Below are positions 1-12,839 of a stretch of 64,000 bases of DNA, one piece after another; position 1 is the first letter of the stretch, and each line of letters starts with the position of its first letter. The stretch spans positions 20,984,164-21,048,163 of the forward strand of contig JARWKL010000005.1 in NCBI GenBank assembly GCA_029961685.1. Direction: 5' to 3'. A program made the translations under genes and the position numbers. This DNA is from Aristolochia californica (lineage: Eukaryota; Streptophyta; Magnoliopsida; Piperales; Aristolochiaceae). The notes below the pieces were generated by a model that saw nothing but the letters and a program-made list of their open reading frames with translations, was not told the origin of the DNA and did no database searches.

Positions 1-10
1 CTATTATGGC

Positions 11-3000
11 TGAACTAGTGGAAATTCCCAAACTTGGACAACAAAACTTTTGTGTTCATTTGTGGTGTGTGAATAAATTTTCTTTACTTACATTTGTTTA
101 TTTCTTTAAATTCTTTCCATACATAAACTCTAAAATTTTCATTTTGTAGTGATCTATTTGCCTTTTATCTCTTTTTTTTGTTTACGAGATGAAGGGAAAG
201 TGAAAAATCAAGTTTTAATTTAGGAAAAAAGGATACATCTATAATGGAAATGCACAATGCAAAAATGTAAGGAGAGATAATTCCTAAAAGTGTCTATAAT
301 TTTTAGGGATTGTAAACTCTTTTTAGTTTTTATATTATAGGTTCTGCAATCATCGGGAAAAGGATGAACCGGGAGATTTTTAACTGAGAGTTGACTCCCA
401 ATCCATAAGTCATTCCTTAAAAAAATAGAGCCCGTTACACATGATAAATCACTTTACAATCATCTCTGATCGTTAGGTAACCTTTTTGTAAGTGGGCCAA
501 ATAATAGCATATTTGACTAGGGTAAATATCCCACCGCACGTAAACTTGAGAATTTAATGTTATTCTCTTTAAGAGGTCTGTATCCATAGATCATATTCAT
601 CTTTAACGTGTTTCAAGAATGTATATCTATTTTTTAAAACATGTGTAGAAAAATCTCTTTTTGATAAAATTCCGAGCTATTAGGGTTGAACTAGTGGAAA
701 TTCCCAAACTTGGATAACAAAAATTTTGCGTTCATATTTCTTGTGTGAATAAAATTTATTTAATTACATTTGTTTATTTCTTTAAATTCTTTATTTACAT
801 AAACTCTAAAATTTTCATTTTGTTGTGATCTATTTGCCTTTTATCTCTTTTTTTTGTTACGAGATGAAGGGAATGTGAAAACTCAAGTTTTGATTTAAGA
901 AAAATGGATACATCTATAATGGAAATGCACAATGCACAAATGTAGAGAGAGATAACTCCAAAAAGTGTCTGTAATATTTTGGGATTGTAAACTCTTTTTA
1001 GTTTTTATATATCAGGTTCTGTAATAGTCAGGAAAAGGGGGAAGCTGGGGATTTTTAACTAAGAGTTCACTCCCAATCCATAAGTCATTAGTTACAAAAA
1101 TATAGTCCATTACACATGATAAATAACTTTACAATCATCTATCATCCTTAGGTTAGCTTTAGTTTAGGGTTTAGCTTTTTGTAAGTCGGCAAAATAATTG
1201 CGTGTTTGACTCGTGTAAATATCCCACCGCACGTTCACTGGAGAATTTAATTTTATTCTCTTTAAAAGGTTTGGATCCATAGGTCAGTTGCATCTTTAAC
1301 GTATTTCAAGCTTGCTTATCCAATTTTTAAAACATGTGTAAAAAAATCTCTTTCTTCTAAAATTCCGAGCTTTTACGGTTGAGCTAATGCAATTTCCCAA
1401 ACTTGGATAAAAAAATATTTGTGTTCATTAGTGGTGTGTGAATAAATTTTCTTTACATACATTTGTTTATTGCTTTAAATTCTTTCCAAACATAAACTAT
1501 AAAATTTCATTTTGTTGTGATCTATTTGCCTTTTATCTCTTTTTTTTATTTACGAGCTGAAGGGAAAGTGAAAACTCAAGTTTTGATTTAAGAAAGAAGT
1601 ATACAAATATAACGAAAATGCACAATGCACAAATTTAGAGAGAGATAATTTCAAAAAGTTATTGTAATTTTTAGGGATTGTAAAATCTTTTTTTTTTTAT
1701 ATATCAGGTTCTGTAATCGTCGGGAAAAGGGGGAGGCGGGGGATTTTTAACTGAGTGTTGACTCCTAATCCATAAGTCATTCCTTAGAAAAATATAGCCC
1801 ATTACGCATGGTAATTCACATTACAATCATCTATGATTGTTAGGTCAACTCTTTGTAAATGGGCAAAATAACGGCTTAGTTGACTCGGGTAAATATTCCA
1901 CCGTACGTTCCCTTGTGAATTTAATGTTATACTCTTTCAAAGGTTTGGATCCATTGGCCATTTGCATCTTTAACATCTTTCAAGCATTAATTTCCATTTT
2001 TTAAAACATGTGAAGAAAAATCTCTTTTTTATAAAATTTCGAGCAATTAGGGTAGACCTAGTGGAAATTCCCAAACTTGGATAACAAAATTTTTTTGTTC
2101 ATTTGTGGTGTGTGAATAAATTTTATTTACTTGCATTTATTTATTGCTTTAAATTATTTTCATTCATAAAATCTAAAATTTTCATTTTGTTGTGATCTAT
2201 TTGCCTATGATCGCTTTTTTTTTTTGTTTACGAGATGAAGGGAAAGTGAAAACTCAAGTTTTGATTTAAGAAAAAAGGATACATCTATATTGGAAATGCA
2301 CAATGCACAATGCACAATGTCCAAATGTATGGAGAGATAATTCAAAAAAGTGTATGTAATTTTTAGGGATTGTAAATTCTTTTTAGTTTTTATATATCAG
2401 GTTCTATAATTTTAGGGAAAAGGCGGAAGCTAGGGATTTTTAACTCAGTGTTGACAAATATAGCCCATTACATATGATAAATCACTTTACAATCATCAAT
2501 GATTGATAGGTTAGCTTTTTTTAAGTGGGCAAAATAATAGTGTGTTTGACTCTGGTAAATATCCCACCGCACGTTCACTTGAGAATTTAATGTTATTCTC
2601 TTTAAATGGTTTGGATCCATAGGTCATTTGTATCTTTAACATGTTTCAAGAATGCATATCCATTTTTTAAAACATGTGTATAAAAATCTATTTCTTATAA
2701 AATTCCGAACTATTAGGGTTGAACTAGTGCAATTTCCAAAACTTGAATAAAAAAACTTTTGTGTTCATTTGTGTATTGTGAATAAATTTTCTTTACTTAA
2801 ATTTTTTTATTTCTTTAAATTCTTTCCATACATGAACTCTAAAATTTTCATTTTGTTGTGATCTATTTGGCTTTTATCTCTTTTTATTGTTTACGAGATG
2901 AAGGGAAAGTGAAAACTCAGGTTTTGATTTAAGATAAAAGGATACATCCATAATGGAAATGCACAAATCACAAATGTAGAGAGAGATAATTCCTAAAAGT

Positions 3001-5397
3001 GTCTGGAATTTTTGGGGATTGTAAGCTCTTTTTAGTTTTTATATATCAGGTTACCAATCATCGGGAAAAGAGTGAAGCGGGGGATTTTTAACCGAGAGTT
3101 GACTCCCAATCCATAAGTCAATCCTTAAAAAAATATAGCCTATTACGCATGATAAATCACTTTACAATCATCTATGATCGTTAGGTCATCTTTTTCTAAG
3201 TGAGCCAAATAATAGCTTGTTTGACTTGGGTAATTATCCCACCGCTCGTTCACTTGAGAATTTAATGTTATTTTGTTTAAGAGGATTGGATCCATAGGTC
3301 ATTTGCATCTTTAACATGTTTCAATAATGCATATCCATTTTTTAAAACATGTGTAGAACAACTCTTTCTTTTAAAATTACGAGCTACTAGGGCTGAACTA
3401 GTGGAAATTCCCAAACTTGGATAAGAAAACTTGTGTTCATTTTTGTTGTGTGAAAAAAATTTCTTTACATTCATTTTTTTATTGCTTTAAATTCTTTCCA
3501 TCCATCAACTCTAAAATTTTCATTTTGTTGTGATCTAGTTGCCTTTTATCTCTTTTTTTTTTGTTTACGGGATGAAGGGAAAGTAAAAACTCAAGTTTTG
3601 ATTTAAGAAAAAGGGATACATCTATAATGGAAATGCAAAATGTACAAATGTAGAGAGAGACAATTCCAAAAAGTTTATGTAATTTTTAGGGATTAGAAAC
3701 TCTTTTTAGTTTTTATATATTAGGTTCTGCAATTGTCGGGAAAAGGGGCAAGCGGGGGATTTTTAACTGAGAGTTGAAACCCAATCCATAAGTCATTCCT
3801 TACAAAAATATAGCCCATTACACATGATAAATCACTTTCCAATCATCTATGATTGTTAGGTCAGCTTTTTGTAAGTGGGCAAAATAATGGCTTATTTGGG
3901 GTAATTATCCCACCGCTCGTTCACTTTGGAATTTAATGTTATTCTCCTTTAATTGTTTGGATCCATAGGTCATTTGCATCTTTAACATGTTTCATGCATG
4001 CATATCCATTTTTTAAAACATGTGTAGAAAAGTCTCTATCTTATAAAATTCCGAGCTATTAGGGTTGAACTAGTGTTATTTCCCAAACTTGGATAACAAA
4101 ACTTTTGTGTTCATTTGTGGTGTGTGAATAAATTTTCTTCACTTACATTTTTTTACTACTTTAAATTCTTTCCAGACAAAAAATCTAAACTTTTTATTTT
4201 ATTTTGATCTATTTGCCTTTTATCTATTTTTATCGGTTTACGAGCTGATGGGAAAGTGAAAACTCAAGTTTTGATTTAAGAAATGCACGATGCAAAAATG
4301 TAGAGAGAGATAATTCAAAAAAGTGCCGTTAATTTTTTAGGGATTGTAAACTCTTTTTAGTTTTCATATATCAGGTTCTGCATTCGTCGGGAAAAGGAGA
4401 AGCGGGGGATTTTTAACTGAGAGTTGACTCCCAATCCATAAGTCATTCCTTACAAAAATATAGCCTGTTACACATGATAAATCACTTTACAACCATCTAT
4501 GATCATTAGATATGCTCTTTGTAAGTGGGCAAAATAATAGCTTGTTTGACTCGGGTAAATATCCCACCGCACATTCATTTGAGAATTTAATGTTATTCTC
4601 TTTAAGAAGAGTGGACCCATAGGTCATTTTCATCTTTAACATGTTTCAAGCATGCATATCCAATTTTTAAAACATGTGTAGAAAAATCTTTTTCTTACAA
4701 AATTCTGAGCTATTAGGGTTGAACTAGTGCAATTTCTCTAACTTGGATAACTAAATTTTTGTGTTCTGTTGTGGTGTGTGAATAAATTTTCTTTACATAC
4801 ATTTTGTTTATTGCTTTAAATTCTTTCTATCCATAAACTGTAAAATTTTCATTTTGTTGTGATCTATTTGCCTTTTATCTATTTATTTTTTGTTTACGAG
4901 CTGAAGGGAAAGTGAAAACTCAAGTTTTGATTTAAGAAAAAAGTATACATCTATAATGGAAATGCACAATCCACAATTGTAGAGAGAGATAATTCCAAAA
5001 TGTGTTTGTAATTTTTAGGGATTGTAAACTCTTTTTAGTTTTTATATATCAGGTTCTGCAATCGTCGGGAAAAGGGGGAGGCAGGCGATTTTTAACTTAG
5101 TGTTGACTCCTAATCCATAAATTATTCCTTAAAAAAATATAGCCTGTTACGCATGGTAATTCATATTACAATCATCTATGATCGTTAGGTCAACTTTTTG
5201 TAAATGGGCAAAATAATGGCTTATTCAACTCGTGTAAATCTTCCTCCTCACGTTCACTTGTGAATTTAATTTTATACTCGTTAAAAGGTTTGGATCCATG
5301 GTCATTTGCATCTTTAACATGTTTAAAGAATGAATTTCCATTGTTTAAAACATGTATAGAAAAATCGCTTTCTTAGAAAATTCCGAGCTATTATGGC
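11..5397. repeat. Eight-monomer higher-order repeat, complete copy (E-A-B-C-D-F-G-H)
   Basis: Eight distinguishable monomers start at 11 (E), 687 (A), 1380 (B), 2054 (C), 2720 (D), 3394 (F), 4066 (G) and 4720 (H). Diagnostic marks: E has AAAAGGATGAA before the G-rich region; A has GAGAGTTCACTCC or AAGAGTTCACTCC; B begins TTGAGCTA; C begins GGTAGA and carries extra ACAATGC units; D has TTTGTGTATTGTG and AAAAGAGTGAAGC; F has GGATAAGAAAACTT and TGTGAAAAAAA; G has CTTCACTTAC and an altered T-rich stretch; H has GGATAACTAAA. The E type returns at 5398, giving a period of 5387 bp. C (2054) has lost about 27 bp near 2455 and G (4066) about 24 bp near 4281. Confidence 0.82.
2295..2320. repeat. ACAATGC microrepeat in C-type monomers
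   Basis: Most monomers have AATGCACAATGCAC once. This C monomer has extra tandem 7-bp ACAATGC units, and so do the C copies at about 7659-7686 and 14420-14455, while the C copies at 11498, 16844 and 19508 have fewer. The repeat marks type C and changes copy number between higher-order units. Confidence 0.8.
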
Positions 5398-8300
5398 TGA
5401 ACTAGTGGAAATTCCCAAACTTGGATAACAAAACTTTTGTGTTCATTTGTGGTGTATGAATAAATTTTATTTACTTACATTTGTTTATTTATTTAAATTC
5501 TTTCCATACATAAACTCTAAAATTTTCATTTTTTTGTGATCTATTTGCCTTTTATCTCTGTTTTTTTGTTCACGAGATGAAGGGAAAGTGAAAACTCAAG
5601 TTTTAATTTAAGAAAAAGGGATGCATCTATAATGGAAATGCACAATGCACAAATGTAGGGAGAGATAATTCCTAAAAGTGTCTATAATTTTTAGGGATTG
5701 TAAACTCTTTTTAGTTTTTATATTACAGGTTCTCCAATCATCGCGAAAAGGATGAAGTGGGGGACTTTTTAACTGAGAGTTGACTCCCTATCCATAAGTC
5801 ATTTTTTAAAAAAATATAGGCCGTTACACATGATAAATCACTTTACAATCATCTATGATCGTTAGGTCAACTTTTTGTAAGTGGGCCAAATAATAGCATG
5901 TTGAATCGGGTAAATATCCCACAGCACGTTGACATGAGAATTTAATGTTATTCTCTTTAAGAGGTTTGTATCCATAGATCATTTCCATATTTAACATGTT
6001 TCAAGAATCTAGATCCATTTTTTAAAACATGTGTAGAAAAATCTTTTTCTTATAAAATTCCAAGCTATTAGGGCTGAACTAGTGCAAATTCCCAAACTTG
6101 GATAACAAAACTTTTGTGATCATTTGTGTTGTGTAAATAAACTTTCTTTACTTACATTTGTTTATTGCTTTAAATTCTTTCCATACGTAACTCTAAAATT
6201 TTCATTTTGTTGTGATCTATTTGCCTTTTATCTCTTTTTTTGGTTACGAGATGAAGGGAAAGTGAAAACTCAAGTTTTCATTTAAGAAAAAAGGATACAT
6301 CTATAATGGAAATGCACAATGCAAAAATTTAGAGAGTGATAATTCCAAAACGTTTCTGTAATATTTTGGGATTGTAAACTCTTTTTAGTTTTTTTAAATA
6401 AGGTTCTACAATCATCGACAAAAGGGGGAAGCTGGGGCTTTTTAACTAAGAGTTCAGTCCTAATCCATAAGTCATTACTTACAAAAATATAGTCCGTTAC
6501 ACATGATAAATCACTTTACAATCATCTATTATCGTTTGGACAACTTTTTGTAAGTCAGCAAAATAATAGCGTGTTTGACTCGTGTAAATATCCCACCGCA
6601 CGTTCACAGGAGAATTTAATGTTATTCTCTTTAAAAGGTTTGTATACATAGGTCATTTGCATCTTTAACATGTTTCAAGCATGCATATCCAATTTTTAAA
6701 ACATGTGTAGAAAAATCTCTTTGTTCTAAAATTCCGAGCAATTAGGGTTGAGCTAGTGCAATTTCCCAAACTTGGATAACAAAAAATTTGTGTTTATTTG
6801 TGGTGTGTGAATAAATTTTCTTTACATACATTTGTTTATTGCTTTAAATTCTTTCCAAACATAAACTATAAAATTTTCATTTTTTTGTGATCTATTTGCC
6901 TTTTATCTCTTATTTTTTGGTTACGTGCTGAAGGGAAGTGCAAACTCGAGTTTTGATTTAAGAAAGAATTATAAAAATATAATTGAAATGCACAATGCAA
7001 AAATGTAGAGAGAGGTAATTACAAAAGGTGTTGTAATTTTTAGGGATTGTAAACTCTTTTTAGTTTTTATATATCAGGTTCTGTAATCGTCGGGAAAAGG
7101 GGGAGGCGGGGATTTTTAACTGAGTGTTGACTCCTAATCCATAAGTGATTCCTTCAAAAAATATAGCCCATTACACATGGTAATTCACATTATAATCATC
7201 TATGATCGTTAGGTCAGCTTTTTGTAAATGGGCAAAATAACGTCGTATTTGACTCGGGTAAATATTACACTGCACATTCACTTGTGAATTTAATGCTATA
7301 CTCTTTAAAAGGTTTTGATCCATTGGTAATTTGCTTCTTTAACAAGTTTCAAGCATGCTTCTCAATTTTTTAAAACATGTGTAGAAAATTTTTTTTTTTA
7401 TAAAATTCAGAGCAATTAGGGTAGAACTAGTGGAAATTCGCAAACTTGTATAACAAAACTTTTATGTTCATTTGTGGTGTGTGAATAAATTTTCTTTTCT
7501 TGCGTTTATTTATTGCTTTAAATTCTTTCCATACATAATATATAAATTTTCATTTTGTTGTGATCTATTTGCCTATTTGCACTTTTTTTTGTTTACGAGA
7601 TGAAGGGAAAGTGAAAACTCAAGTTTTGATTTAAGAAAAAAGGATACATCTAGAATGGAAATGCACAATGCACAATGCACAATGCCCAAATGTGCGGAGA
7701 GATAATTCCAAAAACTGTTTGTAATTTTTAGGGATTGTAAATTCTTTTTAGTTTTTATATATCAGGTTTTGCAATTGTCGAGAAAAGGGGGAAGCAAGGG
7801 ATTTTTAACTGAGTGTTGACTCCCAATCCATAAGTCATTCCTTAAAAAAATATAGCCTGTTACACATGATCAATCACTTTACAATCATCTTTGATCGTTA
7901 GGTCAGCTTTTTGTAAGTGGGCAAAATAATAGTGTGTTTGACACTGGAAAATATTCCACCGCACGTTCACTTGAGAATTTAATGTTATTCTCTTTAAATG
8001 GTTTGGATCCATAGGTCATTTGCACCTTTAACATGTTTCAAGAATGCATATCCATTTTTTAAAACATGTGTAGAAAAATCTCTTTCTTATAAAATTGCAA
8101 ACTATTAGGGTTGAACTAGTGCAATTTCCCAAATTTGGATAAAAAAACTTTTGTGTTCATTTGTGTATTGTGAATAAATTTTCTTTACTTACATTTGTTT
8201 ATTTATTTAAATTCGTTCCATACATGAACTCTAAAATTTTCAAATTTTTGTGATCTATTTGGCTTTTATCTCTTATTATTGTTTACGCGATGAATGGAAA

Positions 8301-8785
8301 GTGAAAACTCAGGTTTTGATTTAAGAAAAAAGGAAAGATCCATAATGGAAATGCACAATGCACAAATGTAGGGAGAGATAATTCCTAAAAGTGTCTGTAA
8401 TTTTGAGGGATTGTAAACTCTTTTTAGTTTTTATATATCTGGTTACCAATCCTCGGGAAAAGAGTGAAGCGAGGGATTTTTAACTGAGAGTTGACGATCA
8501 ATCAAAAATTCATTCCTTAAAAAAATATAGGGGTTACACATGATAAATCACTTTACAATCATCTATGATTGTTAGGTCAGCTTTTTGGAAGTGAGCCAAA
8601 TAATAGCTTGTTTGACTCAGGTAAATATCCCACCGAACGTTCACATGAGAATTTAATGTTATTCTCTTTAAGAGGTTTGTATCCATAGTTCATTTCCATA
8701 TTTATATTGTTTCAAGAATGTAGATCCATTTTTTAAAACATGTGTAGAAAAATCTTTTTCTTATAAAATTCTGAGCTATTATGGC
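5398..8785. repeat. Partial higher-order repeat copy E-A-B-C-D/E
   Basis: Monomers start at 5398 (E), 6075 (A), 6749 (B), 7423 (C) and 8112 (D/E hybrid). The first four match the order of the copy at 11-5397. The fifth starts as type D, with TTTGTGTATTGTG and AAAAGAGTGAAGC. Its last ~150 bp, with CACATGAGAATTT and CATTTCCATATTTA, match the end of type E. It is followed directly by A instead of F, so F, G and H are missing. Confidence 0.78.
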
Positions 8786-10148
8786 TGAACTAGCGCAAAT
8801 TCCAAAACTTGGAGAACAAAGCTTTTGTGTTCATTTGTGTTGTGTGAATAAACTTTCTTTACTTACATTTGTTTATTGCTTTAAATTCTTTCCATACGTA
8901 ACTCTAAAATTTTCATTTTGTTGTGATCTATTTGCCTTTTATCTCTTTTTTTGGTTACGAGATGAAGGGAAAGTGAAAACTCAAATTTTGATTTAATAAA
9001 AAAGGATACATCTATAATGGAAATGCACAATGCACAAATTTAGAGAGAGATAATTCCAAAAAGTTTCTGTAATATTTTGGGATTGAAACTCTCTCTAGTT
9101 TTTATATATAAGGTTCTACAATCATCGAGAAAAGGGGGAAGCAGGGGCTTTTTAACTGAGAGTTCACTCCTAATCCATAAGTCATTACATAAAAAAATAT
9201 AGTCCGTTACACATGATAAATCACTTTACAATCATCTATTATCCTTAGGGCAACTTTTCGTAAGTCAGCAAAATAATAGCGTGTTTGACTTGTGTAAATA
9301 TACCATCGCACGTTCACAGGAGAATTTAATGTTATTGTCTTTAAAAGGTTTGTATCCATAGGTCATTTGCATCTTTAACATGTTTCAAGCATGCATATCC
9401 AATTTTTAAAACATGTTTTTAAAACATGTGTAGAAAAATCTCTTTGTTCTAAAATTCCGAGCAATTAGGGTTGAGCTAGTGCAATTTCCCAAACTTGGAT
9501 AACAAAACTTTTGTGTTCATTTGTGGTGTATGAATTAATTTTATTTACTCACATTTGTTTATTTATTTAAATTCTTTCCAAACATAAACTCTAAAATTTT
9601 CATTTTTTTGTGATCTATTTGCTTTTTATCTCTTTTTTTTTGTTTACGAGATGAAGGGAAAGTGAAAACTCAAGTTTTAAATTAAGAAAAAGGGATGCAT
9701 CTATAATGGAAATGCACAATGCACAAAAGTAGGGAGAGATAATTCCTAAAAGTGTCTATAATTTTTAGGGATTGTAAACTCTTTTTAGTTTTTATATTAC
9801 ATGTTCTCCAATCATCGGGAAAAGGATGAAGTGGGGGACTTTTAACTGAGAGTTGACTCCCTATCCATAAGTCATTCCTTAAAAAAATATAGCCCGTTAC
9901 ACAAGATAAATCACTTTACAATCATTTATGATCGTTAGGTCAGCTTTTTGTAAGTGGGCCAAATAATAGCATGTTTGACTCGGGTAAATATCCCACAGCA
10001 CGTTCACTTGAGAATTTAATGTTATTCTCTTTAAGAGGTTTGTATCCATAGATCATTTCCATATTTAACATATTTCAAGAATCAAGATCCATTTTTTAAA
10101 ACATGTGTAGAAAAATCTTTTTCTTATAAAATTCCAAGCTATTAGGGC
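8786..10148. repeat. A monomer plus B/E hybrid monomer
   Basis: Monomer A starts at 8786. The next unit, at 9472, starts with the B-type anchor TTGAGCTAGTGCAATTT and continues as type E (GGTGTATGAATTAATTTT, GGGATGCATC, AAAAGGATGAAG). After it, A at 10149 shares TTTGTGATCATTTGTG with A at 6075. So 9472 to about 10820 is a second copy of the E-A stretch at 5398 to about 6745, six monomers away. Confidence 0.7.
9403..9428. repeat. 13-bp tandem duplication inside a monomer
   Basis: TTTTTAAAACATG occurs twice in a row here, while other monomers have it once. It accounts for most of the extra length of the monomer starting at 8786 (686 bp). It is probably a replication-slippage event. Confidence 0.85.
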
Positions 10149-12839
10149 TGAACTAGTGCAAATTCCCAAACTTGGATAACAAAACTTTTGTGATCATTTG
10201 TGTTGTGTGAATAAACTTTCTTTACTTACATTTGTTTATTGCTTTAAATTCTTTCCATACGTAACTCTTAAATTTTTATTTTGTTTTGATCTATTTGCCT
10301 TTTATCTCTTTTTTTGGTTACGAGATGAAGGGAAAGTGAAAACTCAGGTTTTGATTTAAGAAAAAAGGATACATCTATAATGGAAATGCACAATGCACAA
10401 ATTTAGAGAGAGATAATTCCAAAAAGTTTCTGTAATATTTTTGGATTGAAAACTCTTTTTAGTTTTTATATATAAGGTTCGACAATCATCGAGAAAAGGG
10501 GGAAGTGGGCGCTTTTTAACTGAGAGTTCACTCCTAATCCATAAGTCATTACTAACAAAAATATAGTCCGTTACACATGATAAATCACTTTCCAATCATC
10601 TATTATCGTTAGGACAACTTTTTGTAAGTCGGCAAATTAATGGCGTGTTTGACTCGTGTAAATATCCCACCGCACGTTTACAGGAGAATTTAATGTTATT
10701 CTCTTTAAAAGGTTTGTATCCATAGGTCATTTGCATCTTTAACATGTTTCAAGCATGCATATCCAATTTTTAAAACACGTGTAAAAAAATTTCTTTGTTC
10801 TAAAATTCCAAGCAATTAGGGTTGAGCTAGTGCAATTTGCCAAACTTGGATAACAAAAAATTTGTGTTCATTTGTGGTGTGTGCATAAATTTTCTTTACA
10901 TACATTTTTTTATTGCTTTAAATTCTTTCCAAACATAAACTATAAAATTTTAATTTTTTTGTGATCTATTTGCCTTTCATCTCTTATTTTTTGGTAACGA
11001 GCTGAAGGGAAGTGAAAACTCAAGTTTTGATTTAAGAAAGAAGTATACAAATATAATGGAAATGCACAATGCAAAAATGTAGAGAGAGATAATTCCAAAA
11101 GGTGTTTGTAATTTTTAGGGATTGTAAACTCTTTTTAGTTTTTATATATCAAGTTCTGTAATCGTCGGGAAAAGGGGGAGGCGGGGATTTTTAACTGAGT
11201 TTTGACTCCTAATCCATAAGTGATTCCTTAAAAAAATATAGCCCATTACACATGGTAATTCACATTATAATCATCTATGATCGTTAGGTCAGCTTTTTGT
11301 AAATGGGCAAAATAATGGCGTATTTGACTCAGGTAAATATTACACCGCACGTTCACTTGTGAATTTAATGCTATACTCTTTAAAAGGTTTGGATCCATTG
11401 GTCATTTGCTTCTTTAACATGTTTCAAGCATGCTTTTCCAATTTTTAAAACATGTGTAGAAAAATCTCTTTTTTATAAAATTCAGAGCAATTAGGGTAGA
11501 ACTAGTGGAAATTCCCAAACTTGGATAACAAAACTTTTATGTTCATTTGTGGTGTGTGAATAAATTTTATTTTCTTGCATTTGTTTATTGCTTTAAATTC
11601 TTTCCATACATAAAATATAAAATTTTCATTTTGTTGTGATCTATTTGCCTATTTGCGCTTTTTTTTGTTTACGAGATGAAGGGAAAGTGAAAAGTCAAGT
11701 TTTGATTTAAAAAAAAGGATACATCTAGAATGGTAATGCACAATGCCCAAATATGCGGAGAGATAATTCCAAAAAGTGTTTGTAATTTTTAGGGATTGTA
11801 AATTCTTTTTAGTTTTTATATATCAGGTTTTGCAATTGTCGGGAAAAGGGGAAAGCAAGGGATTTTTAACTGAGTGTTGACTCCTAATCCATAATTCATT
11901 CCTTAAAAAAATATAGCCTGTTACACATGATAAATCACTTTAAAATCATCTTTGATCGTTAGGTCAGCTTTTTGTAAGTGGGCAAAATAATAGTGTATTT
12001 GACTCTGGTAAATATTCCACCGCACGTTCACTTGAGAATTTAATGTTATTCTCTTTAAATGGTTTGGATACATAGGTCATTTGCATCTTTTTCAAGAATG
12101 CATATCCATTTTTTAAAACATGTGTAGAAAAATCTCTTTCTTATAAAATTGCAAACTATTAGGGTTGAACTAGTGCAAATTCCCTAACTTGGATAAAAAA
12201 ACTTTTGTGTTCATTTGTGTATTGTGAATAAATTTTCTTTACTTACATTTGTTTATTTCTTTAAATTCGTTCCATACATGAACTCTAAAATTTTCAAATT
12301 TTTGTTATCTATTTGGCTTTTATATCTTATTATTGTTTACGCGATGAAGGGAAAGTGAAAACTCAGGTTTTGATTTAAGAAAAAAGGAAACATCCATAAT
12401 GGAAATCCACAATGCACAAATGTAGGGAGAGATAATTCCTAAAAGTGTCTGTAATTTTTAGGAATTGTAAACTTTTTTTAGTTTTTATATATCAGGTTAC
12501 CAATCATCGGGAAAAGAGTGAAGCGAGGTATTTTTAACTGAGAGTAGACTATCAATCAAAAAGTCATTCCTTAAAAAAATATAGGGGTTACACATGATAA
12601 ATCACTTTACAATCATCTATGAATGTTAGGTCAGCTTTTTGTATGTGAGCCAAATAATAGCTTGTTTGACTCAGGTAAATATCCCACCGCACGTTCACAT
12701 GAGAATTTAATGTTATTCTCTTTAAGAGGTTTGTAGCCATAGTTCATTTCCATATTTAACATGTTTCAAGAATGTAGATTTATTTTTTAAAACATGTGTA
12801 GAAAAATCTTTTTCTTATAAAATTCTGAGCTATAAGGGC
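10149..12839. repeat. Four-monomer higher-order repeat, copy 1 (A-B-C-D/E)
   Basis: Monomers start at 10149 (A), 10823 (B), 11498 (C) and 12166 (D/E), a unit of 2691 bp. Each matches its counterpart in the next three units much more closely than it matches its neighbours. The C copy here lacks the extra ACAATGC units seen in other C copies. Confidence 0.8.
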
